64,000 nucleotides of DNA from Aquamicrobium sp. (GCA_019739225.1 JAHHDT010000001.1:434001-498000), one strand, 5' to 3'. Shown: positions 1 through 8,903, numbered from the stretch's first letter. Program-made: numbers and translations. The notes: generated by a model not told the origin, from the sequence alone.

Positions 1-121
1 TATATCACCGGGTGCGAAGGGTTCAAAGGAAAATTGCCGCAAAAGACGGCTATTTTTTGCCGGTTTCGGCCGCGCCGCGCAGATAGCCATATCGGAGCCG
101 GCAAAGCGGCGTGGCAAGGCG

Positions 122-697
122 TCAATAAAGCGGCTCGGCGTAGAGCATGGTTTCGCCGTCATGCAGCGACTTGATCTGCGCCGCGCCGTCGCTTGCGACG
201 GCCACTGTCATGGTGAAAGCGCGCTCGCGAAGATTGGCTTCGATCGCCCGCCCCTCGCCTTCAGGCACATAGAAGCGCTCTATGCCGTAGTCGATATTGA
301 TCGATGTCGCCTCGTCATACCAGGACGATGTGGCAATGCCCCTGATGTCGAGTTCGCCATCGGCAGGCGCGGGCTCCGGCTTCTCGTCGTAGCGAGCAGC
401 GACCGCTTCCCATATGCCGTCCTCTCCGGGCCTCAACCGCACGAAGACGGTGCGGTCGCGGCCGTTACGCTCATCCTGGGGGCGCTCGGCGAACAGCTCG
501 GTGGGTACGGAAGAGATATTGTAGCCGATGGTGACATAGTCTCCACGCAGCAGGTCACGCGGGTCGACCGGCTGGACCGACAGCAGCACCTCCTGGCCGT
601 TGCGCAGGATCGACGCGCGGCCGGCGATCATCGAGGCGAGAAAGCCGATCTGCAGCACGGCAACCGCGCCGGCTATAAAGAGCGTACGGCGGTTCAC
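122..697 (-). CDS. GDYXXLXY domain membrane-anchored protein
   Basis: A 191-residue protein with one N-terminal hydrophobic segment (about residues 6-26) and the family signature seen as GDYVTIGYNI near residue 52, so it belongs to the GDYXXLXY family (function unknown). I chose the GTG at 697: an AAGGAG site lies 7 bases upstream, and the GTG overlaps the stop of the upstream gene as GTGA. The GTG two codons earlier sits directly on the Shine-Dalgarno sequence and is unlikely. GDYXXLXY proteins are commonly encoded next to DUF2157 proteins, as here, so the two are probably co-translated and work together in the inner membrane. The function is unknown. Confidence 0.85.
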   Translation of the reverse strand: MNRRTLFIAGAVAVLQIGFLASMIAGRASILRNGQEVLLSVQPVDPRDLLRGDYVTIGYNISSVPTELFAERPQDERNGRDRTVFVRLRPGEDGIWEAVAARYDEKPEPAPADGELDIRGIATSSWYDEATSINIDYGIERFYVPEGEGRAIEANLRERAFTMTVAVASDGAAQIKSLHDGETMLYAEPLY

Positions 698-1800
698 AGC
701 CACTCTCCTTCAACGACCTGCGGTCCGGACAGCCGTCGTTCCAGCCGCGTAATGACAAAAGCGAGCGCCGAGAGCACCAGCCCGCCCACGACGAAGAAGC
801 CGGCGGTGCCGAGCATCGTGCCCAGCATCACGAGGTATATGAAGCAGATCTGGAAGATGAAGGCCGCATAGGCAAGCCAGCGCAAGGTCCTGCTTTCGCG
901 CCCGGCCAGCAGCAGAACGACAATGATGCCTGCGAAGGCAACGATGGAAACGGCCAGAAAACCCTGCTCGTCGATCAGTTCCACCTGCATGATGCCGACA
1001 CCGGTGAGAAAACCGACCAGCGCCTGAACCGGCAGCGCCGAACCAAGACCCAGCATCCGCTCGGCCTGGGCCGGTTGCAGCCGGCCAAACGCAAACAGTG
1101 CAACGCTGAGCACAATCAGCACGATTGGCGCAACGAAGGTCTCGTCACGCGCATAAAGAAAGGCGGCGAACAGGAACAACGACAGAAGCAAAAGATGCCG
1201 CGCGGGTGCGCTGCGGGTCCAGAAGGTCAGCAGGTATAGCACCGCCGCGACCGCCAGATAGGCGGACGGCAATTGCAGCGCCCAGTCGTCGACAGCGTGC
1301 ATGACCATCCAGGATGCGGCCAGAAGCACCGCGCCGATCGTCAGCGCGCCCGAACGCAAAACGGCAGCGGCAAGCGCCGTGCCCGCGCACCACACGAAGA
1401 TCGCCTGCTTCTCGTCGCCTGACATGTGGTACATCTGCCCGATGAGCGCGATGGACGCGCCGAACGCGGCCGCAGCCACCACCCACGCTGCCTCTCCGAA
1501 GGCTTCGCGACCGCGCAGCTTCATTTCCGCGCCACCGACATAGCCGACAGCAATGACGATAAACAGCATCGTCACCCGCCCCAGCCGGGGGATCGCCTCC
1601 CAGTTCGCCGCAATGAAGATCAGGATCGCGGCAGCAAACAGCGCCGCAGCCATCATCGACAGGATGGAGCCAAACGATATGGTTCCGCCGCCGTTTCGCT
1701 CCACGTCAAGCGAAAGTGCATCGGCGGTTGCGGCATCGATCATGCCGGCTTCCCGCCAGCGCGCGATCTCGCGTTTGACTTTGGTCGCATAAGACGCCAT
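694..1800 (-). CDS. DUF2157 multi-pass membrane protein
   Basis: A 368-residue protein. The N-terminal soluble part (about 50 residues, with the segment REIARWREAGMIDAATADAL) matches the DUF2157 start, followed by about ten hydrophobic segments. The ATG at 1800 has a clear AAGGAG six bases upstream; a longer open frame extends to 1941 but has no ribosome site. The stop overlaps the GTG start of the GDYXXLXY gene by four bases, which indicates translational coupling. The family has no established biochemical function, so membrane location is the only safe statement. Confidence 0.88.
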   Translation of the reverse strand: MASYATKVKREIARWREAGMIDAATADALSLDVERNGGGTISFGSILSMMAAALFAAAILIFIAANWEAIPRLGRVTMLFIVIAVGYVGGAEMKLRGREAFGEAAWVVAAAAFGASIALIGQMYHMSGDEKQAIFVWCAGTALAAAVLRSGALTIGAVLLAASWMVMHAVDDWALQLPSAYLAVAAVLYLLTFWTRSAPARHLLLLSLFLFAAFLYARDETFVAPIVLIVLSVALFAFGRLQPAQAERMLGLGSALPVQALVGFLTGVGIMQVELIDEQGFLAVSIVAFAGIIVVLLLAGRESRTLRWLAYAAFIFQICFIYLVMLGTMLGTAGFFVVGGLVLSALAFVITRLERRLSGPQVVEGEWL

Positions 1801-1928
1801 CGGCCACTCCTTGGCCGGCAGGATACGCGCCGCCGTATCGAGGCACAAGCAGGCCGAATTGTGCCCGAATTCCGGCAACATAGACGAATCGGCCACGCTT
1901 CTGCCGCGTAGGCTTAAATCCATTAATG

Positions 1929-1938
1929 TTGCATTGCA
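1929..1938. promoter_or_regulatory. TTGCATTGCA near-palindrome in the divergent promoter region
   Basis: In the 250-base space between the DUF2157 gene and DUF1127 there is an AT-richer stretch with TTGCATTGCA followed by a TATGCA-like box at about 1954-1959. The motif resembles TGC/GCA-type sites used by alphaproteobacterial regulators, but I cannot name the protein. It is a candidate only. Confidence 0.25.
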
Positions 1939-2050
1939 CAAAACGCATTGGTGCTATGCAGCATCGTCACTTCAAAAGCCGATCGGGCGCGACTATCTTC
2001 CAACCATCGCAAGAACAAATGAACTCGAAGAAACGCTTATAGGTGACAAA

Positions 2051-2191
2051 ATGAACCTGGTCCGCAACTACCGCAACTGGCGCCGCTACCGTGAAACGGT
2101 CAACGAGCTGAGCCGCCTGTCCAACCGCGAACTCAACGACCTCGGCATTGCCCGCGGCGACATCCCGTTCGTCGCCCGCAAGTCGGTCTAA
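2051..2191 (+). CDS. DUF1127 small stress-type protein
   Basis: A 46-residue, Arg-rich protein. The C-terminal half carries the DUF1127 (YjiS-like) core seen as LSNRELNDLGIARGDI, normally a curved helix-turn-helix-like surface. The ATG at 2051 has an AGGTGA site seven bases upstream. In Rhodobacter sphaeroides the small DUF1127 protein CcaF1 is co-transcribed with the CcsR regulatory RNAs and acts as an RNA-binding protein under stress. Here the same kind of gene is followed within 25 bases by hairpins bearing the CcsR signature loop, so the pair is likely one transcript. The role in this organism is inferred. Confidence 0.9.
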   Translation: MNLVRNYRNWRRYRETVNELSRLSNRELNDLGIARGDIPFVARKSV

Positions 2192-2211
2192 AAAGAATTC
2201 AGGAATTTCGC

Positions 2212-2326
2212 CAGGGTCTACCTCCTCCCAGACCCTGACGGATACGGCCCGAGACTACCTCCTCCCAGTCGAGGGCCACCATAAAGACACCCGCCGGACC
2301 TCCTCCCCCGGCGGGTGTTTTTTTTT
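2212..2326 (+). ncRNA. Triple-hairpin CcsR/'cuckoo'-type small RNA region
   Basis: Three successive stem-loops each present the identical ten-base loop ACCTCCTCCC. Hairpin 1 has a perfect 8-bp stem (2212-2219 with 2230-2237; loop 2220-2229). Hairpin 2 has 5 + 4 bp flanking a GA/GA internal loop (2246-2256 with 2267-2277; loop 2257-2266). Hairpin 3 is the 11-bp terminator stem (2287-2297 with 2308-2318; loop 2298-2307). The stems differ in sequence while the loops are identical, which points to selection on the loop. Stress-induced CcsR RNAs of Rhodobacter, of the 'cuckoo' family, carry CCUCCUCCC loops downstream of DUF1127 genes. The loop mimics the anti-Shine-Dalgarno end of 16S rRNA. Confidence 0.82.
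2287..2326 (+). terminator. Rho-independent terminator of the DUF1127/small RNA unit
   Basis: A perfect 11-bp stem closes a 10-base loop and runs straight into a tract of nine T. It doubles as the third CCUCCUCCC hairpin of the small RNA. Confidence 0.92.
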
Positions 2327-2388
2327 GCGCGCAGATAGGCAAGGGCCCGATCCTTGCATTCGCCGCGTCCGCGGACTAATTCCCCTTC

Positions 2389-3813
2389 ATGACAATCGAA
2401 CCCGTTCACGTCGTCGGCGGCGGCCTCGCCGGCTCCGAAGCTTCCTGGCAGATCGCGCGGGCGGGCGTGCCCGTCATCCTGCACGAGATGCGCCCGGTGC
2501 GCGGCACCGATGCGCACAAGACGCAGGGGCTGGCCGAGCTTGTCTGCTCCAACTCCTTCCGCTCCGACGACGCCGAGACCAACGCGGTCGGCGTGTTGCA
2601 CGCTGAGATGCGGCTTGCGAACTCGCTCATCATGGCTTCCGGCGACGCCAACCAGGTGCCGGCCGGCGGCGCGCTCGCCGTCGATCGCGACGGCTTCTCG
2701 GACGCCGTGACGGCGAAACTCGAAGCCCATCCGCTGATCACGATCGTGCGGGAAGAAGTTTCGGGCCTGCCGCCCGTCGAATGGGGCAAGACCATCATTG
2801 CGACCGGGCCCTTGACCGCCCCGTCTCTCGCCGAAGGCATTGCGGCGGAAACCGGCGCCGATGCCCTCGCCTTCTTCGACGCGATCGCGCCCATCGTGCA
2901 TTTCGACACGATCGACATGGATGTCGCCTGGTTCCAGTCGCGCTACGACAAGGTCGGCCCCGGCGGCACCGGCAAGGACTACATCAACTGCCCGATGGAC
3001 AAGGCGCAGTACGACGCGTTCATCGCCGCCCTGCTGGAAGGCGGCAAGACCGAATTCAAGGAATGGGAAGGCACGCCCTATTTCGACGGCTGCCTGCCGA
3101 TCGAGGTGATGGCCGAGCGCGGTCCCGAAACCCTGCGCCACGGCCCGATGAAGCCGATGGGCCTCACCAACGCCCACAATCCGTCAGTCAAGGCTTACGC
3201 AGTCGTCCAGCTCCGGCAGGACAATGCCCTCGGCACGCTCTACAACATGGTCGGCTTCCAGACGAAGCTGAAGCACGGCGAGCAGGTGCGCATCTTCCGC
3301 ACCATTCCGGGGCTGGAAAACGCGGAGTTCGCGCGTCTCGGCGGGCTGCACCGCAACACCTACATCAACTCCCCCACCCTGCTGGACGGTACGCTGCAGC
3401 TGAAGTCGCGCCCCGGCCTGCGTTTCGCGGGACAGATCACGGGCTGCGAAGGCTACGTGGAAAGCGCTGCCATCGGCTTGCTGGCCGGCCGCTTCGCCGC
3501 AGCCGAGCGTCTGGGGCAGCAACCGACCCTTCCGCCGGTCACCACCGCCTTCGGCGCGCTGCTCGGCCACATCACCGGCGGACACATCAGTTCCGACGAC
3601 GAACCCGGCAAGCGCTCGTTCCAGCCGATGAACGTCAATTTCGGCCTCTTTCCTCCGCTTGAGCCCGGTACCAAGCTCAGGCCTGACGACTTTGAGGGCC
3701 GGTTCCGCGGCAAGGACAAGTCGATCGCTAAGAAGAAGGCCCTTTCGGCTCGCGCACTTGCGGATTGCCGCGCGTGGCTGGGCGCTTCGCCAAGAGCCGA
3801 AGCAGCCGAATAA
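2389..3813 (+). CDS. trmFO: Methylenetetrahydrofolate-tRNA-(uracil-5-)-methyltransferase TrmFO
   Basis: Cytosolic FAD- and folate-dependent enzyme that makes m5U54 in the T-loop of tRNA. The 474-residue length is normal. The N-terminal dinucleotide fold is seen as [15 protein letters not shown]. The family motif with the first catalytic Cys is [10 protein letters not shown] (Cys53), and the second catalytic region is [15 protein letters not shown] (Cys235). The FAD-binding C-terminal part has [19 protein letters not shown]. The gene stands alone behind the small RNA terminator; the ATG at 2389 has only a weak ribosome site. TrmFO replaces TrmA in most alphaproteobacteria. Confidence 0.96.
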   Translation: MTIEPVHVVGGGLAGSEASWQIARAGVPVILHEMRPVRGTDAHKTQGLAELVCSNSFRSDDAETNAVGVLHAEMRLANSLIMASGDANQVPAGGALAVDRDGFSDAVTAKLEAHPLITIVREEVSGLPPVEWGKTIIATGPLTAPSLAEGIAAETGADALAFFDAIAPIVHFDTIDMDVAWFQSRYDKVGPGGTGKDYINCPMDKAQYDAFIAALLEGGKTEFKEWEGTPYFDGCLPIEVMAERGPETLRHGPMKPMGLTNAHNPSVKAYAVVQLRQDNALGTLYNMVGFQTKLKHGEQVRIFRTIPGLENAEFARLGGLHRNTYINSPTLLDGTLQLKSRPGLRFAGQITGCEGYVESAAIGLLAGRFAAAERLGQQPTLPPVTTAFGALLGHITGGHISSDDEPGKRSFQPMNVNFGLFPPLEPGTKLRPDDFEGRFRGKDKSIAKKKALSARALADCRAWLGASPRAEAAE

Positions 3814-4039
3814 GCCAACGATCGATAAGGCAGCAACTGTCAGGAGCAGGCAGTTGCAGCGCTAACCGCCGTTGATGCGCCTCGATCCGGCTGCTAGTTC
3901 CTGACTGTCGAAAAAGGAAAGGTCGGTGCGGTTAGCCCGGCCCCCGCGAAAGCGGGTCCTGGCCTTCGCCCTCGGGCGCCGAGTCCCAAGACCTTGAACG
4001 CCGATGCATGGTGCATCGGCGAAGGTAGGGACTTGAAAC

Positions 4040-4462
4040 ATGCAACAACAGATTTCCGTCATCACCATCGGCATCGAGGATCTTCCGCGATCGCGCCGTT
4101 TCTACGTCGACGGCTTCGGCTGGACACCCGTGTTCGAAAACGAAGAAATCATCTTCTACGAGATGAACGGCCTGGTTCTCGGCACCTTCGCCAAGGTGTC
4201 GCTGGAGAAGGATATGAACCGGCCCGGTCTGCTGACGCCCGGCGCGTTCTCGCTGGCGCACAACGTTGCCGCACAGGAGGACGTCGTTCCGGTCATGGAC
4301 AAGCTTCTGGAAGCTGGCGGGCGACTTCTGCGCGAGGCGGACGCACCGCCGCATGGCGGTTTCCGTGGCTACGTCGCGGACCCGGACGACCACGCCTGGG
4401 AAATCGCCTGGAACCCGGCATGGCGCATCGATGACCGCGGGCTCGTCGAGTTCGGCCTGTAG
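4040..4462 (+). CDS. VOC (glyoxalase/bleomycin resistance-like) family protein
   Basis: A 140-residue protein with the paired beta-alpha-beta-beta-beta fold signatures of the VOC superfamily: ITIGIEDLPRSRRFYVDGFG at the start and GGFRGYVADPDDHAWEIAWN near the end, the latter resembling glyoxalase-type metal-binding edges. An AGGGA site precedes the ATG. Substrate cannot be predicted. A perfect 9-bp hairpin (4000-4020) lies just upstream in the leader. The rest of the 226-base gap after trmFO holds only small inverted repeats, including a GCTAACCGC/GCGGTTAGC pair. Confidence 0.85.
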   Translation: MQQQISVITIGIEDLPRSRRFYVDGFGWTPVFENEEIIFYEMNGLVLGTFAKVSLEKDMNRPGLLTPGAFSLAHNVAAQEDVVPVMDKLLEAGGRLLREADAPPHGGFRGYVADPDDHAWEIAWNPAWRIDDRGLVEFGL

Positions 4463-4467
4463 CTAAA

Positions 4468-4508
4468 GCATGTCTCCCGAAAGTGGGAACCGGTTTCGGG
4501 AGACATGC
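4468..4508. repeat. Short palindromic intergenic repeat, copy 1
   Basis: A near-perfect hairpin: GCATGTCTCCCGAAA at the left pairs with TTTCGGGAGACATGC at the right. A second copy with a 4-base change lies at 59836-59880. Both begin just after a stop codon. Repeats of this shape are common in Rhizobiales intergenic DNA. Confidence 0.9.
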
Positions 4509-4524
4509 GTGAAAACAAGAACCT

Positions 4525-4717
4525 AAAGCGTGTTGCGCGTTGGCGGATTCATATCGACGACGTCATCCTCGGGCTTGTCCCGAGAATCTGCCAACCTGTC
4601 AGAGCACTAGATCCTCGGGACAAGCCCGAGGATGACGTCGCTGAGGTGTTCGATGCGAATCGACGCGGCGCAGGTGTAGAGCTCCTATCTGAATACCATC
4701 GGCAGCGACGCGCTTTA
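4525..4717. repeat. Nested palindromic repeat (MITE-like), copy A
   Basis: This 193-base element recurs at 36639-36836. The outer ends are short inverted repeats (AAAGCG.GT and ACGCGCTTTA). Inside is a long hairpin with 32-base arms (4558-4589 and 4609-4640, one mismatch) around a 19-base loop. The flanks are collinear with copy B, but the loop is in the opposite orientation. Confidence 0.9.
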
Positions 4718-4719
4718 GA

Positions 4720-4749
4720 GTGGCGGCGCATCGCTGGATGCGCCGCCAC
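4720..4749 (-). terminator. Strong hairpin after the PQQ dehydrogenase gene
   Basis: A perfect 13-bp GC-rich stem (4720-4732 with 4737-4749) with a four-base loop, eight bases beyond the dehydrogenase stop. No U-tract follows on either strand, so termination is plausible but not certain. Confidence 0.5.
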
Positions 4750-4756
4750 GATTTCA

Positions 4757-7297
4757 TTATTCGCCGGCCGCGTCGGGCAGGGCGAAGGCGATCACGTAAT
4801 CGCCGCGCTCCGGCGAGGTCCGTGCACCGCCCGCCGAAACGACGACGTACTGCTTGCCCGTTTCAGGCGAGGTGTAGACCAGCGGCGTGGTCTGCGCACC
4901 CACCGGCAGCCGGTGCTTCCATACCTCCTTGCCGGTCGCCAGGTCGAATGCGCGGATATTGTAGTCGAGTGTTCCGGCATAGAAGATGAGCCCGGAGGCG
5001 GTCGTCACCGGGCCGCCGACCGTCGGCATGCCGGTCGGCATCGGGACACCCATCTTGATGCCGAACGGACCGTTGTCCTCGACCGTGCCGAGCGGCACCT
5101 GCCACGCGATCTGCTGGGTCTTCAGGTCGATCGCGGTCAGCGTGCCGTAAGGCGGTTCCTGGCAGGGAACGCCGAGCGGCGACATGAAGGTGACCTTGGC
5201 CGCGCCATACGGCGTGCCGAGCTGGCCGGAAAGCCCCTCATGCGAGCTGCGCGCGTCCGCACGGTCCGCCTCTTCACGCGCGACGAGCTGGATGCGGTGC
5301 GGCGAGCGGGTGTCGTTGAACACCAGATAGCCGGTCGGCTCGTGGATCGACGAGCTGCCCCAGTTCATGCCACCGTAGAAACCCGGCCACTGCAGGGTCG
5401 GCTCGAGCCCCGGCGGCGTGAAATCGCCGTCGTAGCGCATCTTGCGGAACTCGATGCGGCAGTAGAGCTGGTCGAACGGCGTCGTGCCCCACATGCGCGC
5501 TTCCGTCAGCGGATCGGCCCCGATCGTCGGCATGCCGACCGAATAAGGCTGCGTTTCCGCCGTCCAGTCGCCTTCGACCGCACCCTGCGGCACAGGCCGA
5601 TCCTCGACCTCGAACACGGGCTCGCCCGTCTCGCGGTCCAGCACGAAGATCTGGCCGCGCTTGGTCGTCTGGATCAGCGCCGCGCGCGTACCACCCTGCC
5701 CGTTCGGAATGTCGTAGAGCGCGGGCTGCGACGGCACGTCATAGTCCCAGAGGTCGTGGTTGACCGTCCGGAAATGCCAGCGCTCGCGGCCGGTCTGGAT
5801 GTCGAGCGCGACGACTGCGGCGGTGTACTCCTCCGCCCGCTCCGAACGATGCGCGCCGTAGAAGTCGGGCGTCGCATTGCCGGTCGGCAGATAGACAAGG
5901 CCGAGGTCGGCGTCGAAGGCGGGCGTGCTCCACACGTTCGGCGTGCCGCGCGTGTAGGTCTCGCCCTCCGGCGGGAAGCGGGTGATGTCGGGATTACCGA
6001 GATCCCAGGCCCAGACGAGCTCGCCCGTTTCCGCATCGAAGCCGCGCACCACGCCCGAAGGCAGGCCGACGGCGACGTTGTCGACGACCCAGCCGCCGAT
6101 GACGATAATGCCGTTGGCGACCGTGGGCGCCGACGTCTGGAAATAGAAGCCGGGGCGCACCTCGCCCATGCCCACCTTGAGGTCGACCGTGCCGTTTTCG
6201 CCGAATTGCGGGCAGAGCTCGCCGGTTTCGGCGTCGAGCTGGATCAGCCTCGCGTCGATCGTCGAAAGCACGATCCGGCGCTGGCAGATGTCCGTCTGCT
6301 GGGCGACCTCGGTCTCCTCCGGCTCGGCCGGGGCAGGTGCCGCCGCCTGTTCTTCGCCTTCCGGTGCCGGCTGCTCGCCTTCGGCGAGTTCCTCGGCCGC
6401 TTCTGCCTCGGCGGCTTCGGCTGCGGCCTGCTCGGCTGCCTCGGCATCGCGGATCGTCTGCAGGCCAGCCGAGATGTTGCCGGTCGATTCGTAGTAGCCG
6501 ACGCTGCGGCAACGCTGCCAGAGCGGCGATTCGGCTTCCGGATCGAAGCTCCAGCGCTCCTCGCCGGTATCGGCGTCGAGCGCGTGCACCACGTTGCGCA
6601 CCGTGCAGACATAGACGGTATCGCCTACCTGCATCGGCGTATTCTGGTCTTCGGCGCCCGAACCGGTCTCGTTGACGGGGAAGTCGCCGTGGCGGAATTC
6701 CCACGCCACCTCCAGTTCGCCGACATTGGCCGGCGTGATCTGGTCCGAGGGCGAATAGCGCGTGCCGGCCGGCGTGCGGCCGTAGTGCTGCCAGTTTTCC
6801 GCAACGTCGGCGGTCTCGGCCACGACTTCCGGCGCGCCTGTCGCGGCAACGTATGGAACCGGCTGGAAGGCGCGATAGCCGGTGGCTGCAAGCGCCAGAA
6901 CCAGCAAAGCGGCAGCGACATAGGATGGCGCGCGGCCCGGCCGTCCACCGCCGCGCCTCAGCGAGGGCGCTGCCAGGAAGATGAGGATGCCCAGCACGGC
7001 CGGCGCGACAAGACGCGAAACCAGCGGCCAGAACTGGAGCCCGACCTCCCAGATCGCCCAGATAATCGTGCCAAGAAACACCAGTAGGAAGAGATAGAGG
7101 CCGAGAACATGGTTGCGCGCAAGGAACCATGCCGAAAGCAGCAGGCCGGCGCCGGCGATCGCGAAATACCAGGAGCCGCCGAGCGAGATGAGCTGGACGC
7201 CACCGATCAGCAGGTAGCCGCCACCGACAAGCATGACGAGGGAGAGAAGAAGGACAGGCCAGGCGGCCCATCGCGATTGGACTGTTGCGTCAGCCAT
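4757..7297 (-). CDS. Membrane-bound PQQ-dependent dehydrogenase, glucose/quinate/shikimate family
   Basis: An 846-residue quinoprotein. Five N-terminal transmembrane segments (within residues 11-142) are followed by a periplasmic eight-bladed propeller with family motifs GTPNVWSTPAFD, YLPTGNATPDFYG and NHDLWDYDVPSQP. It should oxidise a sugar or cyclic polyol in the periplasm and pass electrons to ubiquinone; the substrate within the glucose/quinate/shikimate group is not clear. The ATG at 7297 has GAAAGG seven bases upstream. Odd: residues about 283-335 (6293-6451) are an Ala/Glu/Pro-rich low-complexity insertion, such as AAEQAAAEAAEAEAAEELAE, between propeller blades. No PQQ biosynthesis genes are in the window. 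Confidence 0.93.
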   Translation of the reverse strand: MADATVQSRWAAWPVLLLSLVMLVGGGYLLIGGVQLISLGGSWYFAIAGAGLLLSAWFLARNHVLGLYLFLLVFLGTIIWAIWEVGLQFWPLVSRLVAPAVLGILIFLAAPSLRRGGGRPGRAPSYVAAALLVLALAATGYRAFQPVPYVAATGAPEVVAETADVAENWQHYGRTPAGTRYSPSDQITPANVGELEVAWEFRHGDFPVNETGSGAEDQNTPMQVGDTVYVCTVRNVVHALDADTGEERWSFDPEAESPLWQRCRSVGYYESTGNISAGLQTIRDAEAAEQAAAEAAEAEAAEELAEGEQPAPEGEEQAAAPAPAEPEETEVAQQTDICQRRIVLSTIDARLIQLDAETGELCPQFGENGTVDLKVGMGEVRPGFYFQTSAPTVANGIIVIGGWVVDNVAVGLPSGVVRGFDAETGELVWAWDLGNPDITRFPPEGETYTRGTPNVWSTPAFDADLGLVYLPTGNATPDFYGAHRSERAEEYTAAVVALDIQTGRERWHFRTVNHDLWDYDVPSQPALYDIPNGQGGTRAALIQTTKRGQIFVLDRETGEPVFEVEDRPVPQGAVEGDWTAETQPYSVGMPTIGADPLTEARMWGTTPFDQLYCRIEFRKMRYDGDFTPPGLEPTLQWPGFYGGMNWGSSSIHEPTGYLVFNDTRSPHRIQLVAREEADRADARSSHEGLSGQLGTPYGAAKVTFMSPLGVPCQEPPYGTLTAIDLKTQQIAWQVPLGTVEDNGPFGIKMGVPMPTGMPTVGGPVTTASGLIFYAGTLDYNIRAFDLATGKEVWKHRLPVGAQTTPLVYTSPETGKQYVVVSAGGARTSPERGDYVIAFALPDAAGE

Positions 7298-7427
7298 CAG
7301 TCGACCTTTCAGTTTGGCGCGCGCGAGCACGCACTGCATTCCCTCCCATGCGCATGCAATTACGCCGCTCACCGGACGATGTCTATCGCAGCGCCAGGTT
7401 GTGGACAGACAAGCGCCTTTGCGTGGC

Positions 7428-8387
7428 TCAATCGGCTGACGGAGCGGAAGCCGCCGCTGACGAGGGCAAGCCCGGCGTGCCCGCCTCGGAAGGATTACGG
7501 CGTACATAGGCCGCCTTCAGGCTTTCGGACGTCTCGCGTGAGCCATCATGGCTCCAGCCTGGCGGCTGGAAGAGATAGCCGAGCCGCTGGCGGAATGTCA
7601 GGCCAGGCGACAGCGCATCCCTGAACATGCCGATCCATTCGTGGAACGCCACCTTCAGCGGGTTGAAGGTGCCGATGTTCTTGACGATGCCATAGCGCGG
7701 CCGATCTTGCTCGAGTTCCTCGACGAAGGTGCCGAACATCCGGTCCCAGATGATGAGCGTGCCCGCATAGTTCGCGTCGAGATAGCGCGGGTTGGTGGCA
7801 TGATGAACGCGGTGGTGCGACGGCGTGTTGAAGACCAGCTCGATCGGCCACCACATCTTGCCGATCGTCTCGGTGTGGATCCAGAACTGCCAGACGAGAT
7901 TGAAGCCGAACACGAAGGCGATGACGGCCGGGTGGAAACCCAGCAGCACCAGCGGCGCCTGCAGCACGAACATGCCGGTAAAGAGCCCGGTCCACGACTG
8001 CCGCAAAGCCGTCGATAGATTGTAGTGTTGGCTCGAGTGGTGGTTGACGTGCTCCGCCCACACCCAGCGCACGCGATGGGCGATGCGGTGATACCAGTAG
8101 TAGCGCAGGTCATCGAACAGGAAGGCGACGATAAACACCCAAACGGAGAGGCCGAGGTCGAAGAACCGGAACTGCCACAGCCACAGCAATGCGGTGTAGG
8201 AGACGATGCCGAGCAGGAGGCCCGAAACGACATTGCCGGTGCCCATCAGCAGGCTGGTCAGCGTGTCGCGCGTCTCGAACTCCCCACGCGCGCGCCCGGT
8301 GCGCACAAGCCACAGCTCGATGAGGATGGCGGCGACGAAAAAGGGGATCGCAAGCTGCGTGACGGCCGGAAACTGGTATTCGTTCAT
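7428..8387 (-). CDS. Sterol desaturase / fatty acid hydroxylase family membrane protein
   Basis: A 319-residue integral membrane di-iron protein with several hydrophobic segments and the clustered histidine boxes of the family: HRIAH, EHVNHHSSQH and HHRVHHATN. These ligate the two irons for C-H hydroxylation or desaturation of a lipid. The substrate is unknown. The ATG at 8387 overlaps the TGA of the upstream small membrane protein by one base and has GGAGAA six bases upstream, so the two are translated as a unit. Confidence 0.9.
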   Translation of the reverse strand: MNEYQFPAVTQLAIPFFVAAILIELWLVRTGRARGEFETRDTLTSLLMGTGNVVSGLLLGIVSYTALLWLWQFRFFDLGLSVWVFIVAFLFDDLRYYWYHRIAHRVRWVWAEHVNHHSSQHYNLSTALRQSWTGLFTGMFVLQAPLVLLGFHPAVIAFVFGFNLVWQFWIHTETIGKMWWPIELVFNTPSHHRVHHATNPRYLDANYAGTLIIWDRMFGTFVEELEQDRPRYGIVKNIGTFNPLKVAFHEWIGMFRDALSPGLTFRQRLGYLFQPPGWSHDGSRETSESLKAAYVRRNPSEAGTPGLPSSAAASAPSAD

Positions 8388-8821
8388 CAGCTCTTCTCCC
8401 AAAGGGCGGCTTTGCGCAATACGGCAAAAGCAGCCTCTACCGCCCTCGCCTGTTCCACGTCATCAAAGGCCAGAGTGCCGCCACGCCATGTAAGGTCGCG
8501 CAATCGCACGGTCACGGCGTTGCCATCGGCGCGTGGCGTGCCGATCAGATCCTCGGCGGTGACGAGCCGCGTGAGAAATTTGTCGCCCAGCGCATGGACG
8601 ATCCCAACCCGGCCGTCTTGAAGCCCGATGATGGCGGCACTGCCATCGCTTGTCAGCCACACGGACGCGGGCGCAACCTCGGGAAAGTCGTCCGCGAAAC
8701 GAAGACGCGCCGCTTCCTCGCCATCGAGTCTGGCGCGAACGCTGCCGCCGGTCATGTGCACGGCGACGACGACGGCTGCAATGCCGGCCACGACGATAAA
8801 AACGAGGAGCGTGAGGCTCAT
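8387..8821 (-). CDS. Small single-pass membrane protein of unknown function
   Basis: A 144-residue protein: one N-terminal transmembrane helix (about residues 4-23), then a soluble domain with short beta-rich segments (SVWLTSDGSAAIIGLQDGRV). I do not recognise a family. A GGGAGGG site precedes the ATG. The stop overlaps the start of the fatty acid hydroxylase gene by one base, so a shared function with that enzyme is likely but unproven. Confidence 0.75.
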   Translation of the reverse strand: MSLTLLVFIVVAGIAAVVVAVHMTGGSVRARLDGEEAARLRFADDFPEVAPASVWLTSDGSAAIIGLQDGRVGIVHALGDKFLTRLVTAEDLIGTPRADGNAVTVRLRDLTWRGGTLAFDDVEQARAVEAAFAVLRKAALWEKS

Positions 8822-8903
8822 CGCATACGTACCCTCCCGGAGCGCTGCTCCAGGCGGAATGCTAGCTTAGCCGGGAACATGGCGTCAAAGACGGAATGAC
8901 CGT

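Noticed and set aside
4505-7087. Long plus-strand open frame opposite the PQQ dehydrogenase
   Set aside because: It begins inside the palindromic repeat, has no ribosome site, and reads as the Arg/Gly-rich shadow of a conserved gene.
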